A DNA stretch of 64,000 nt from JAEINY01 sp942490535 (GCA_942490535.1 CALNXQ010000005.1:1984001-2048000); one strand, 5' to 3'. Positions 51,688-61,195 are shown, counted from the first letter of the stretch. Notes: generated from the sequence alone by a model not told the origin. Numbers and translations: made by a program.

Positions 51688-51772
51688 TATGTTTATCCGG
51701 GTTTAATGGTGCATCTGCACAGCATGAGTCAATATTGAACATTTCTCCCCATCCCTAAAGTGCCATTCTTCA

Positions 51773-51780
51773 TACTTTTG
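51773..51780 (+). promoter_or_regulatory. -7 box of the PNGase F-like gene promoter
   Basis: TACTTTTG matches TAnnTTTG, 27 bp before ATG 51808. A fully convincing -33 TTTG was not found. Confidence 0.55.
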
Positions 51781-51807
51781 CATGCATAACGTAATGCTTA
51801 ATTTTTT

Positions 51808-53541
51808 ATGAAGAATCGATTGTTACTTAATCTAATCATCATTGTGATGTTTATAGGGAATGCCGGGATGGCTAATGCGACTCAAAAGGAGTATGCCAAG
51901 ATCGGTAAGGTGACCTACAAAATGATCTACAATGGCAAGGAGCGCGAAGGAATGCCAGGCCTTTATATGGAGTATGCACAAAAAACAGCTAAAGTATGGC
52001 GTGATGCACCGGACGTTAAAGTGTTAATTCCTGGATATGCTACTGAAGCTACTTATGTGGACTATGAAAACGGTATTATTCAAAGTGCTGCAACTTTTAC
52101 TGATGGTGATGCCTTTTATACAGAAACGCCTTTTTCGGAATTAAGAGACGTTGAATTTATTGATGAAACGCGAGAAATTGAAGGATATACTTGTAAAAAG
52201 GCCAAAGTAGTTATCAATTCCAATACCATCGAAATATGGTATACAGAAGATGCGGGTATACAAGGGTCTCCCATGCCAACTTTAGGAAAAGTGCCAGGAT
52301 TGGTATTGAGTGTTGTTCGTAATGGAAATAACGAAACCGTGGCAGCCACCGTGAAAGTATCGCGCAAAAAAGCAAAAGCGAATTTGTTGCCTGCTGAGAT
52401 GGGCCAAAAGACGGATGTAAATGCACTTGGAGATATCAAACGCGAAAAAATGATTATGACTACCTCTGTGTTTGATAACGAGCAAATCTGCTGGGGAAAA
52501 GAAAAGTTGGATGTGGGTGAACCTGAAGTGGGAAAAACCTATCATTTCGCCGGAGGTACATTGATTGTGAAAAAAGTGAAACTTCCTAAAACCCCAGATC
52601 ACTATTCAATCTTTGCTGAGATAAAACAACACAGTAATGGCGATGCGTATGATCGTACAGGATCTGTTTTTGTGATTCCTACGGCAAAAGAACAGACATT
52701 CTGGGATGGTTTACGGGATGGGATGAAAACGCTGCCTTTATATTACGATGCTGATAGCCTAGATTACCAAGGAGTCACCGTATCTGAAAACTATGAGCCA
52801 ATTGTAGAATTAGTCCGCTTCTTTACCTCTTTTGGGGTGAAGCATTTCAACGACCGGGTAAAGATTAAAGATATTGAATGGGAAGATATCTCCATTTACA
52901 AACAAGATATCAGTGATTTAAAGCCCTACCTGGAAGGTGAAGTGTTGATTGGTGCTTTCATTGGGAATTATGACAAGGGCGGGCATAAATTAAGTCTCGA
53001 TATTAAAGCCTACCCTGGTAGTTTTGAATGGCAATCAGAAGCAGAGACGAATTACTACATGCAACCACTTTTCAATACCTGTAATGTCATGGAAATGGGT
53101 GGGCAACGTTATGGAACCATGTTTAAAAATGATAGTCTGACGCTTACCTTTGAAGTGCCTGAAGGTGTGAAAAATTTAAGATTGCGTTACATCACCACCG
53201 GTCATGGTGGCTGGGGAGGGGGCGATGAGTTCAATCCCAAGCAAAACGAAATATTTATTGATGGTGAACGCGTGTTTACCTTTACGCCATGGCGGACGGA
53301 TTGTGCCGCATATCGAAAATACAATCCAGTTTCAGGGAATTTTTGGAATGGAATTTCATCTGCCGATTTAAGTCGAAGCGGGTGGTGTCCGGGTACAGCT
53401 ACTAATCCCGAATATATGTATTTGCCAGATTTAAAACCTGGTAAACATACCATGAAAGTAGCGATTCCATTGGGCGAGTCGGCTGGAAGTAGTTTTAGTG
53501 CCTGGAATATTTCCGGCATACTAATGGGTGAATACGAATAG
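51808..53541 (+). CDS. GLPGLI domain - PNGase F-like fusion, secreted
   Basis: A 577-residue exported protein (signal MKNRLLLNLIIIVMFIGNAGMANA). Residues ~30-200 read as a GLPGLI-type domain (IGKVTYKMIYNGKE, EGYTCKKAKVV, IEIWYTEDAG, LGKVPGLVLSV). The C-terminal half resembles Flavobacterium/Elizabethkingia PNGase F, the asparagine-amidase that releases N-glycans: DAYDRTGSVFV corresponds to the segment with its catalytic Asp60 (here Asp282), YITTGHGGWGGGDEF aligns with the Gly-rich loop carrying Glu206 (here Glu474, with identical spacing to the following IFIDG/IAINN strand), and LSRSGWCPGTA matches DRAGWCPGMA. Only part of the disulfide cysteines are present. Likely releases glycans outside the cell. 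No T9SS tail. Own promoter. Confidence 0.82.
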   Translation: MKNRLLLNLIIIVMFIGNAGMANATQKEYAKIGKVTYKMIYNGKEREGMPGLYMEYAQKTAKVWRDAPDVKVLIPGYATEATYVDYENGIIQSAATFTDGDAFYTETPFSELRDVEFIDETREIEGYTCKKAKVVINSNTIEIWYTEDAGIQGSPMPTLGKVPGLVLSVVRNGNNETVAATVKVSRKKAKANLLPAEMGQKTDVNALGDIKREKMIMTTSVFDNEQICWGKEKLDVGEPEVGKTYHFAGGTLIVKKVKLPKTPDHYSIFAEIKQHSNGDAYDRTGSVFVIPTAKEQTFWDGLRDGMKTLPLYYDADSLDYQGVTVSENYEPIVELVRFFTSFGVKHFNDRVKIKDIEWEDISIYKQDISDLKPYLEGEVLIGAFIGNYDKGGHKLSLDIKAYPGSFEWQSEAETNYYMQPLFNTCNVMEMGGQRYGTMFKNDSLTLTFEVPEGVKNLRLRYITTGHGGWGGGDEFNPKQNEIFIDGERVFTFTPWRTDCAAYRKYNPVSGNFWNGISSADLSRSGWCPGTATNPEYMYLPDLKPGKHTMKVAIPLGESAGSSFSAWNISGILMGEYE

Positions 53542-53565
53542 ATTAAAGATTAATAAATAGGGCGA

Positions 53566-53603
53566 AACTGAGGATTTCAAATTTTGGGATTCTCAGTTTT
53601 TTT
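53566..53603 (+). terminator. Terminator after the PNGase F-like gene
   Basis: AACTGAG (53566-53572) and CTCAGTT (53592-53598) pair, with a partly pairing interior, followed by a run of T to 53603; 24 bp after the stop. Confidence 0.82.
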
Positions 53604-53703
53604 ATGCTTGAAATTTTTTAGAGGTGTTAATGGGGATGCATCCTCCAAAAAAAAAGGTGGCGCTGATGGATAAATGAAGAGGTACAATTGGAATTCTTAT
53701 AAA
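53604..53703. other. A-rich spacer without visible gene
   Basis: 100 bp with poly-A runs (53648-53656, 53701-53708) and no recognised element; it leads into the first orphan leader. Confidence 0.3.
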
Positions 53704-53711
53704 AAAAAGAA

Positions 53712-53782
53712 GGACAGATACGTTTATCCGTCCTAACCCTTAAATCAGTAGTAAATCCAAATTTATGAAAAAAAATCCATGA
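53712..53782 (+). repeat. Orphan SusC-type leader, copy 1, with 5-codon ORF
   Basis: Hairpin GGACAGATA (53712-53720) / TATCCGTCC (53725-53733), loop CGTT, one A-C mismatch; then TAACCCTTAAATCAG and CAAATTT directly before ATGAAAAAAAAT (53765). The last 19 bases CAAATTTATGAAAAAAAAT are identical to the start region of susC at 15141. The frame stops after five codons (MKKNP, 53765-53782), so no SusC follows. Confidence 0.7.
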
Positions 53783-53879
53783 GCAAAGATGAGGTTTATT
53801 TCCGTTAATGATATTTGGAAAATGTTAAGCTGTGTTAATAATTTGTTACTTAATCAGTGTGTTTAGTTTTAAATTAAAA

Positions 53880-53966
53880 GGACAGATACGTTTATCTGTC
53901 CTTACCCTTAAATCAGCTAACTAAAATCCAAGTGTTATGAAAAAATCCTATACAAATATAGTGTAA
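53880..53966 (+). repeat. Orphan SusC-type leader, copy 2, with 9-codon ORF
   Basis: Hairpin GGACAGATA (53880-53888), loop CGTT, TATCTGTCC (53893-53901), nine perfect pairs; then TTACCCTTAAATCAG, a 35-base leader, and ATGAAAAAATCC (53937) whose frame ends after nine codons (MKKSYTNIV, stop 53964-53966). It is a direct repeat of copy 1, 168 bp downstream. Confidence 0.7.
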
Positions 53967-54171
53967 AATTAGAATTAGACAAATAAAAACAATAAAAATT
54001 TAATTTAACCCCAGTAAATACAGGGTTAATATTCTTTAATAGTAAAAAAATGGATGAGTACATCTCTTTTGCGTAGGGTGTGTTTTAAAATTATCATTTT
54101 TGGAATTAGGAAGCGTTTGCATCTTTTTACTAAAAGTGAATATCAACAGAGTATTTTTTTTGGTGCCTTAG
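53967..54171. other. AT-rich spacer
   Basis: 205 bp. TTAACCC (54005-54011) / GGGTTAA (54023-54029) is a 7-bp inverted repeat; otherwise only poly-A/T text. It is the 3' side of the minus-strand kinase, but no T-tailed hairpin for that gene is obvious. Confidence 0.35.
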
Positions 54172-57100
54172 TTAATGTCGAAGTGGTATTCTAAATTGGA
54201 AATTGGATCCGTGGTCTAATTCTGACTCAACAAAAATATTTCCACCCAGTAATTGCACCAGGTGTTTTGAAATGGAAAGACCTAATCCAGTACCGCGGTA
54301 GAGTCGGTCCCCTTCAATGTCTATTTTTCCAAACCGGTTAAAGACTGAGTTAATTTTGGTTGCAGGAATTCCAATGCCTGTGTCCTTTACAAAAAATAAA
54401 ATTTCACCAGTGGTTTCTACGTTATATCCAAATTGGATGTCACCTTTATGGGTATATTTAAAGGCGTTGCTTAATAAATTAGTCAATATTTGTTTCAGGC
54501 GAAAGGGATCAGTTTCCAGAATGAATGGGCTACCGGGTAGGGCAATTGAAAAATTAATATTAGCATGTTCCACTTTCTGTTTTTCGTGTTTAAATGTTTT
54601 ATATAATTCCAACATGAGTTGATTCAATTCCACTTTAGTGAATTTAATGCGTAACTGACCAGCTTCAATTTTCGAGAGATCTATGATGTCGTCAATCAAG
54701 TTCAGCAATGAATCACAATTGGTTTGAATCTGAGCAATGAAATCTTGTTTTTCGTTTTCTTCAATCTCCGGGTAACTTAGTAAATTGGAGAACCCAACGA
54801 TGGCATTCATGGGGGTGCGTATTTCATGGCTCATATTGGCCAGGAAGGCTGTTTTTAAACGGTCAGCATCCTCCGCTTTTTCTTTTGCTTCAATTAACTC
54901 CGATGTCCGTTCTTTCACCAATTGAGTCAGATGAGTACGGTGTTTCTCCAATTCTTCATTTTGTGTAGAAATTTCTTCGTTCTTATCTTCCAGCATCTCT
55001 TTTTGAATGAGAATTTCTTCATTTTTTTCTTCCAACAATGTATTGGTTTCTTGCAATTCCAGGGTGCGTTCCTTTACTGTGATCCCCAGTTCCTTTTCTC
55101 GCTGCTTATGCAATCTAAGACGGAGGTAATAAAATGAAATGAGCAGCGTGGCTGTTACGATAAATAAGATTGTATAGAACCACCATGTTTTATGGAAGGG
55201 GGGAGTGATAATGAGGGTTAGTTGGGTTCCTGTTTCATTCCAAATGCCATCATTATTCGAACCTATTATATGGAGTGTATAAGTGCCAGAGGGAAGGTTG
55301 GTGTAAGTGATAAAACGGCGTTCTTTGATGTAACTCCAATCCAAGTCAAAGCCTTCCAGTTTATAGGCGAACTGATTTTTTTCGGGACGTGCGTAGTTAA
55401 GTGCTGCAAAACGAAAGGAGATGACACTTTCCTTGTGTGATAACGTCAGCGTATCAATGGTATGTAAAGCCTTTGCAAGCGTTGCATGCTGGCCGGGAAG
55501 GATGGGTTGATTGAATATTTCAAGTTCTGTCAGGACAATTTCGGGTGGTTGTGTGTTGGTATTTATATTTCTCGGGCTAAAGGTGGAAACCCCTTTGGGA
55601 CCTCCAAAAAAGAGTTCTCCTTTGCCATTATTATAACTTGCTCCCTGCCAAAAATCGCTGTTAACAATCCCATCTTGCTCATTGTAATTTTTTACTTTTT
55701 TTGTGAGTATGTTAAACGAGCTAATGCCATTGCGGCCACTAATCCATAAATTTTTATCTTGATCCTCCTCAATGCCAACTATGATGCTACTTTGTAATCC
55801 ATTGTCTTTAGTGTAATGGCTAAATGTTTTGCTACCTTGGTTATAACGGTTTAATCCCATCATAGTCCCGATCCAAAGCTGATAATCACTGTCTATGAAT
55901 AGGTCGTAGATGGTGTTATTACTCAGGGATGCTGTGTCCTTGTCGGAATGAATAAAACGCTCACACTGACCTGTTTTTTTATTAAATAAGTTCAGGCCGC
56001 TGAAGTTGGTTCCAATCCACAATTGACTGTCGTTGGCTGCTACAATGGTGTTGAGTTCATCGTGGCTAAGGGAGGTCTGATTATCCGGATCATGTCCGTA
56101 GTGGGTTATTTTTTTCGTATCTTTATTAAAAGCATATAGTCCATCGTTTGTAGTGATCCAGATGGTTCGATCTGCATCTTGATAAAAGTCGGTGGTGGTT
56201 TGTACTTCAATTGGCAAATAGTACACATTTAGTATTTTTCGCTGCTTCTTGGCATACTTATATATGAATTTTCCATTGGCCCGGTCTGCGCCAAGCCATA
56301 ACGAGCTATCCGGATAGTCTATATCTGCTTCAATGAGCCGGGCATGACCTTCAATGTTCAATTGAGCTGAAAGGTGCTCAACCGTATTGTCTTTTTTATT
56401 GTAGACCGCAAACGACTCCGGCCCAAAGCCAGCCAGCCATAATTCATCATTTCCGTCATCATATATTGAGTAAACGCTTTCTACCCGGATGGCGCTATCT
56501 TCATTGGGTCGGTGCCCCAAATGGTTGAATTTATGGAAGGAGCGATGCCAATAACTTAGGCCAGCCCCATAGGTGCCTAGCCACATGCCTGCATTGTTAT
56601 CTTCAAAAATAGAGAGAATAACATCCCAGGCCAGGGATTTGGGATTGTTGGGTTGATGGGTGAAATGCGTGAACTGATCATTCTTCTTATCATAAATGGC
56701 CAATCCGGCTCCCTGTGAACCCATCCACAGTTGACCGTTTATATCTTCAAGAATTGTATAAATGCTATTGGATGGAATGCAGTTGGGGTATTGGTCAATG
56801 GTTCTGGTGTATCTCAGGAAACGCTGGGTGGCCAGATTATAGCGACAGATACCAACATTTTGGGAACAGATCCATAAGTCACCGTCTCTATCCAGAGTTA
56901 AATGCCGGATATTGTCATGGATCAAACTGTTGGCATTATCAGGCTCATGATTGTAAAACTGTGTTGCCAGCGTGATGTAATTATATTTCACCAATCCTTT
57001 GTTGGTGGCTAGCCAAAGGTTTTGGTTATCATCTTCAATGATGTCTTTGACTTCTATTTTTGTGATGAACGGGCCGATGGGAATCAGTTGAACTGAATCA

Positions 57101-57597
57101 TTGGATGCGGTGTGTTTAACTAGCCCGGCTTTTGTGCCGATCCAGATGTCGTGCCGGGTAGAATCTTCATGCAGGCAGTAGGTGTATCGTTGTAGCGGGA
57201 TGTTGCTGGAGGGTGTTGATACATGGGTAATGTTTTCTGTAATGGGATTCAGGATAGCTAATCCGTCAATGGTGCCAATCCAGATGTGACCGCTTTGGGC
57301 TTCCAGCAAGCAATTGATGAAGCTGGAGGGGATACCCTGGGTGGTGTCTGGTGTCGGCAGGAAGGATTTAAATTCATAGCCATCATAACGGTTGAGTCCA
57401 TTGGAGGTGGCTAGCCAGATAAATCCGTAACGATCCTGAATGATGTCCGTAATGGCATTGTCCGAAAGGCCATTGTTGGTTGTTAGCAGACTGAATTCGG
57501 ACGGGTAAATTTGGGAAGCAATATGAGAAGCATTGATAATAACCACGAACAGGCATATACTAAATACATGAATATATCGTGTTCTTTTAAACATCAT
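54172..57597 (-). CDS. Two-component propeller sensor histidine kinase, copy 1
   Basis: A 1141-residue kinase. The signal is VFSICLFVVIINASHIASQ. About 14 propeller repeats form two seven-bladed periplasmic propellers (pattern DRYGFIWLATSNGLNRYD, ...GHIWIGTIDGL), followed by a Y_Y_Y domain (NQFAYKLEGFDLDWSY ... TYTLHIIGSNNDGIW), a TM helix (WWFYTILFIVTATLLISFYYL), a long coiled coil of LEEKNEEILIQKEMLEDKNEE type, H-box FLANMSHEIRTPMNAIVGF (His924), and ATPase motifs NAFKYT, DTGIGIP and GTGLGLS. Unlike classical hybrid (HTCS) regulators it lacks receiver and AraC-type HTH domains. Its paralogue lies immediately upstream. Two adjacent Met codons begin the gene. Confidence 0.93.
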   Translation of the reverse strand: MMFKRTRYIHVFSICLFVVIINASHIASQIYPSEFSLLTTNNGLSDNAITDIIQDRYGFIWLATSNGLNRYDGYEFKSFLPTPDTTQGIPSSFINCLLEAQSGHIWIGTIDGLAILNPITENITHVSTPSSNIPLQRYTYCLHEDSTRHDIWIGTKAGLVKHTASNDSVQLIPIGPFITKIEVKDIIEDDNQNLWLATNKGLVKYNYITLATQFYNHEPDNANSLIHDNIRHLTLDRDGDLWICSQNVGICRYNLATQRFLRYTRTIDQYPNCIPSNSIYTILEDINGQLWMGSQGAGLAIYDKKNDQFTHFTHQPNNPKSLAWDVILSIFEDNNAGMWLGTYGAGLSYWHRSFHKFNHLGHRPNEDSAIRVESVYSIYDDGNDELWLAGFGPESFAVYNKKDNTVEHLSAQLNIEGHARLIEADIDYPDSSLWLGADRANGKFIYKYAKKQRKILNVYYLPIEVQTTTDFYQDADRTIWITTNDGLYAFNKDTKKITHYGHDPDNQTSLSHDELNTIVAANDSQLWIGTNFSGLNLFNKKTGQCERFIHSDKDTASLSNNTIYDLFIDSDYQLWIGTMMGLNRYNQGSKTFSHYTKDNGLQSSIIVGIEEDQDKNLWISGRNGISSFNILTKKVKNYNEQDGIVNSDFWQGASYNNGKGELFFGGPKGVSTFSPRNINTNTQPPEIVLTELEIFNQPILPGQHATLAKALHTIDTLTLSHKESVISFRFAALNYARPEKNQFAYKLEGFDLDWSYIKERRFITYTNLPSGTYTLHIIGSNNDGIWNETGTQLTLIITPPFHKTWWFYTILFIVTATLLISFYYLRLRLHKQREKELGITVKERTLELQETNTLLEEKNEEILIQKEMLEDKNEEISTQNEELEKHRTHLTQLVKERTSELIEAKEKAEDADRLKTAFLANMSHEIRTPMNAIVGFSNLLSYPEIEENEKQDFIAQIQTNCDSLLNLIDDIIDLSKIEAGQLRIKFTKVELNQLMLELYKTFKHEKQKVEHANINFSIALPGSPFILETDPFRLKQILTNLLSNAFKYTHKGDIQFGYNVETTGEILFFVKDTGIGIPATKINSVFNRFGKIDIEGDRLYRGTGLGLSISKHLVQLLGGNIFVESELDHGSNFQFRIPLRH

Positions 57598-57660
57598 TCA
57601 AAAATTTGAATTGAAAATACCACCACCTACACTATACAACCACAAAAAAGAGCAGTTGTT

Positions 57661-57668
57661 TAAAGATA
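57661..57668 (-). promoter_or_regulatory. Promoter box of propeller kinase copy 1
   Basis: TATCTTTA on the minus strand, 64 bp upstream of the start. The surrounding GTTTAAAGATA (plus-strand reading) occurs identically upstream of copy 2 at 61261. Confidence 0.5.
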
Positions 57669-57772
57669 AGTAATCTATGGCCGTAGTCAAGGGGTATATC
57701 GGCGTTCTGACGAGGTAACTTTCTATTTTTGATAAATCCATGGAAAGAGAGGGTAGACATGCTTTAATGGAA

Positions 57773-60700
57773 TCAATGATGAAGGGGAAGCGTTACTGAA
57801 AAACAGGAGCCTTGGCCATGTGTGGACACTACATCCACATCGCCCTCCAGTATGGTGACCAGTTGCTTAACGATGGATAAGCCCAAACCGGTGCCTCTAT
57901 ACAATCGAATATTGTCTTTTTCAATTTTTTTAAAGCGGTTAAAGATGGTGCCAATATCTTCAGGAGCAATCCCAATGCCTGTATCTTTTACATAAAGAAC
58001 CACCTGATTGGGCGCTTCCACCTGGTAGCCCAGTTCTATTTGGCCTTCATCCGTAAATTTGAATGCGTTGCTTATTAAATTGATGAGTATTTGTTTCAGG
58101 CGATAAGGATCTGTTGTCAGAATGAAGGCTCTTTCAGGAATCTGCAGCGAAAAGGTGACCTTATTCTTGTCTGGTTTCAGGGGATCGTTAATGAATATCT
58201 GATACACATCATGAAGCACCTGGTTTAAATCACATTGTTCAAGGTTTATCTTTAATTGACCGGCTTCTATTTTGGAGAGATCAATAATGTCGTCGATTAA
58301 CCGGAGTAAGGACTGACCATTCTTACGAATTTGCTTCACGAAATCGCCTTTGCTTTCATCGCTTACTTCAGGATGATCCAATAGGTTTGAAAAACCAATA
58401 ATGGCATTCATTGGGGTGCGTATCTCGTGACTCATGTTGGCCAGAAAAGCGGATTTTAGACGGTCGGACTCCTCTGCTTTTTCTTTGGCTTGCAGTAATT
58501 CTTTCGTCCGGTCCTCGACCTGTTTTTCCAATTCCGTCTGATGTTGTTCAATGTGTTCTTTTTGAAGAGTGATTTCTTCATTTCTCTCCTCCAAGAGCTC
58601 TTTTTGAACCAGTATTTCTTCGTTTTTCTCTTCCAGTTGGGTGTTGATATCCTGAAGTTCTAATGCGGTATTTTGCAATTCAATGGTTTTTTCCTCCACC
58701 ATTCGCTTTAATTCGTTAGCGCGCTTTGTAAATGCGTAATTTCGATAAAGGTAAATGGATATAAGGAATCCAATCAGAAGCACGATCATTATGGTGATAA
58801 ACCAGGTCCTTTGATAAAATTGAGGGATGACTATAAGCGTTAATTGGGTGACCTCATCACTCCAAATACCCATATTGTTAATGGCCCTTATTTTCAATTG
58901 ATAGGTGCCATGGGGCAAGGTCGTAAAGGTAATGAATCGCCGGTCGTCAATGACATTCCAATGGGTATCCAGACCTTCCAGTTTATAGGCATACTTTATT
59001 TTCGAGGGAAAGGCATATTCAAGGGCTGCAAATCGAAAAGAAATGAGGCTTTCTTTGTGTGAAATAAAGATAGTATCGGTGGCATGCAATACTTTCTTAA
59101 GGTGGGTATCCGAATTGATATCAACCGGCGCGTTGAATATTTCCATTTGCGTGAGTACAACCTGAGGAATTGTTGTGCTGAGCTGAAAGCTATCAGGATG
59201 GAATGCAGTAACACCGTTGCCACCGCCAAAGAAGAGTTCTCCCTGATTGTTTTTACAGCTGGCTCCCATCCAAAAGTCTTTGTTGATAAGGCCATCGCTA
59301 ACATTGTAGTTGATAATTTGATTTTTGTCCGGATCGAAGAAGGTGATGCCATTTTTACTGCTGAACCACAGATGGTGTTGGTTATCCTCTTCAATGGCAT
59401 AGACGATATTGTTTTGCAGACCATCTTTTTCGGTGTAGACCCGGAATGTATCTTCCTCGGGCTGGTAAGTATTTAACCCCATGGAGGTGCCGATCCAAAG
59501 CCTTCCTTTGGTATCCTGATGAAGGGTGTTGATGGTATTGCTGCTGATACCGCATGAATCAGACCGAGAGTGAATATAGTTAGTCGTTTTTCCAGTGTGT
59601 GTATTAAATAAGACTAATCCGCGGAGATTGGTGCCTATCCATAGCAGACTGTCATTGGCAGAAGCCAGGCAGTTCAGATCATCGTGTGCAATCTCATATA
59701 CGTGACGTATTTGTTCACTTTTCTTGTCCAGAGAAAATAAACCATTGTTTGTGGCGATCCATATTTTGTTATTCCTATCCTGCAACAGGTCTCTCACTTC
59801 TCCCTGGTCGAATAGAAAATTATAGGCGCGGATAATCGTTCGTCTTTTTTTATCCATCTTGTAGAGCAAGCGGCCTAAATTACGGTCGGTACCAATCCAT
59901 AAAATGCTATCGGGATAGGTATTGTCGGGTTGTATAAACCGGGCATGGCCGATGATCCCCAGATTGTTTCGAAGCTGTTCGCTGCTGCCTTTCTGTTTAT
60001 TAAAAACATTGAGGGTCCCCTGACCAAAACCCGCCAGCCATAATTCATCTTTCCCATTATCATACACCGAATAAACACTTTGCACAGTTATTCCATGTGA
60101 TTCTTCAGGACGGAATCCGAAGTGTTTGAAGTTTTCATAGGAAGGGTGCCAGTAATTTAAGCCAGCCCCATAGGTACCCATCCAGATGCCTCCCGAGTGG
60201 TCTTCAAATAATGATAGAATTACATTCCAGGCTAGTGACTGCTTATTGTTGGGTTGATGGCGCAGTTGGGTAAAAGTATTTTTTTTCGGATGATAGATGG
60301 TTATACCTCCACCCTGTGAGCCAAACCACAGTTGGCCCTGGTGATCCTCAATAACAGTATAAATACTGTTACTGGTCATGCAATGTGGAAATTTGCCCGG
60401 TATATTTTGATAGAGCTGGAACTGTTTTTGTTTGACGTTGTACTTATTAACACCTGAATTCAGAGAACAAATCCATATGTTTCCTTCGCGGTCTATTAAA
60501 AGCCGGCGTAATTGATCTTGCACAAGACTATTAGTGTCCTGTGGATTGTGATTATAGACGGTGATGTTAAAATTGATATAATTGAATTGAATCAGGCCTA
60601 TGTTGGTAGCTATCCAAAGATTATTCGCGTCGTCTTCAACGATGTCTTCAATGGAAATATTATCTGGAATCAATTTCAAATAGGAGGGTTCTATTTGTTG

Positions 60701-61195
60701 GGTTTGATAGTTTCGCTTAAAAAGACCTTTGCGCGTACCGATCCAAAGGTTGTGTTGTTTGTCTTCGTGCAAGCAATTGATGTAATGTTGATTGTCTCTT
60801 GTTTTCAAGGGCATTTTAAGAGCGGTAAACAGTTCCGTATTGGCCTTTAGGTGAACCAGGCCATCAATGGTACCGAGCCAAAAGTCTTCTTTATGATCGA
60901 TGATCATACAAGTAATGTGATTGGTGGGAAGACTGTTGGAGGCAAGGGGGTCGTTAAGATAGGTTTGAAAGCGATACCCATCATACCTGTTTAATCCATT
61001 GGTCGTGGCCAGCCAAATAAAGCCATATTGATCCTGAACGATATCCGTAATGGCATTGTCTGATAAGCCCTCCTGCGGTGTTAGTAGTTTTAACCGGTAA
61101 TCAACTTGTTGTGCAGAGGCTGAAAAGATAAGGCACATGGCACCAAGCAAGTGCACCCCCAATTGCCATCTAATATCTTTATATACTCTCCACAT
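57773..61195 (-). CDS. Two-component propeller sensor histidine kinase, copy 2
   Basis: A 1140-residue paralogue of the gene downstream, with the same order: signal (LGVHLLGAMCLIFSASAQ), two propellers (QDQYGFIWLATTNGLNRYDGY at the first blade), Y_Y_Y domain (IKYAYKLEGLDTHWNVID), TM (WFITIMIVLLIGFLISIYLY), a coiled coil with repeated EEKNEEIL/EERNEEIT, H-box FLANMSHEIRTPMNAIIGF (His923), NAFKFT, DTGIGIAP and GTGLGLS. No receiver or HTH. Such propellers sense breakdown products of glycans in HTCS proteins; ligand here unknown. The coiled-coil repeat differs by some units between the copies. 175 bp separate it from copy 1, which has its own promoter-like box, so co-transcription is not certain. 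Confidence 0.93.
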   Translation of the reverse strand: MWRVYKDIRWQLGVHLLGAMCLIFSASAQQVDYRLKLLTPQEGLSDNAITDIVQDQYGFIWLATTNGLNRYDGYRFQTYLNDPLASNSLPTNHITCMIIDHKEDFWLGTIDGLVHLKANTELFTALKMPLKTRDNQHYINCLHEDKQHNLWIGTRKGLFKRNYQTQQIEPSYLKLIPDNISIEDIVEDDANNLWIATNIGLIQFNYINFNITVYNHNPQDTNSLVQDQLRRLLIDREGNIWICSLNSGVNKYNVKQKQFQLYQNIPGKFPHCMTSNSIYTVIEDHQGQLWFGSQGGGITIYHPKKNTFTQLRHQPNNKQSLAWNVILSLFEDHSGGIWMGTYGAGLNYWHPSYENFKHFGFRPEESHGITVQSVYSVYDNGKDELWLAGFGQGTLNVFNKQKGSSEQLRNNLGIIGHARFIQPDNTYPDSILWIGTDRNLGRLLYKMDKKRRTIIRAYNFLFDQGEVRDLLQDRNNKIWIATNNGLFSLDKKSEQIRHVYEIAHDDLNCLASANDSLLWIGTNLRGLVLFNTHTGKTTNYIHSRSDSCGISSNTINTLHQDTKGRLWIGTSMGLNTYQPEEDTFRVYTEKDGLQNNIVYAIEEDNQHHLWFSSKNGITFFDPDKNQIINYNVSDGLINKDFWMGASCKNNQGELFFGGGNGVTAFHPDSFQLSTTIPQVVLTQMEIFNAPVDINSDTHLKKVLHATDTIFISHKESLISFRFAALEYAFPSKIKYAYKLEGLDTHWNVIDDRRFITFTTLPHGTYQLKIRAINNMGIWSDEVTQLTLIVIPQFYQRTWFITIMIVLLIGFLISIYLYRNYAFTKRANELKRMVEEKTIELQNTALELQDINTQLEEKNEEILVQKELLEERNEEITLQKEHIEQHQTELEKQVEDRTKELLQAKEKAEESDRLKSAFLANMSHEIRTPMNAIIGFSNLLDHPEVSDESKGDFVKQIRKNGQSLLRLIDDIIDLSKIEAGQLKINLEQCDLNQVLHDVYQIFINDPLKPDKNKVTFSLQIPERAFILTTDPYRLKQILINLISNAFKFTDEGQIELGYQVEAPNQVVLYVKDTGIGIAPEDIGTIFNRFKKIEKDNIRLYRGTGLGLSIVKQLVTILEGDVDVVSTHGQGSCFSVTLPLHH

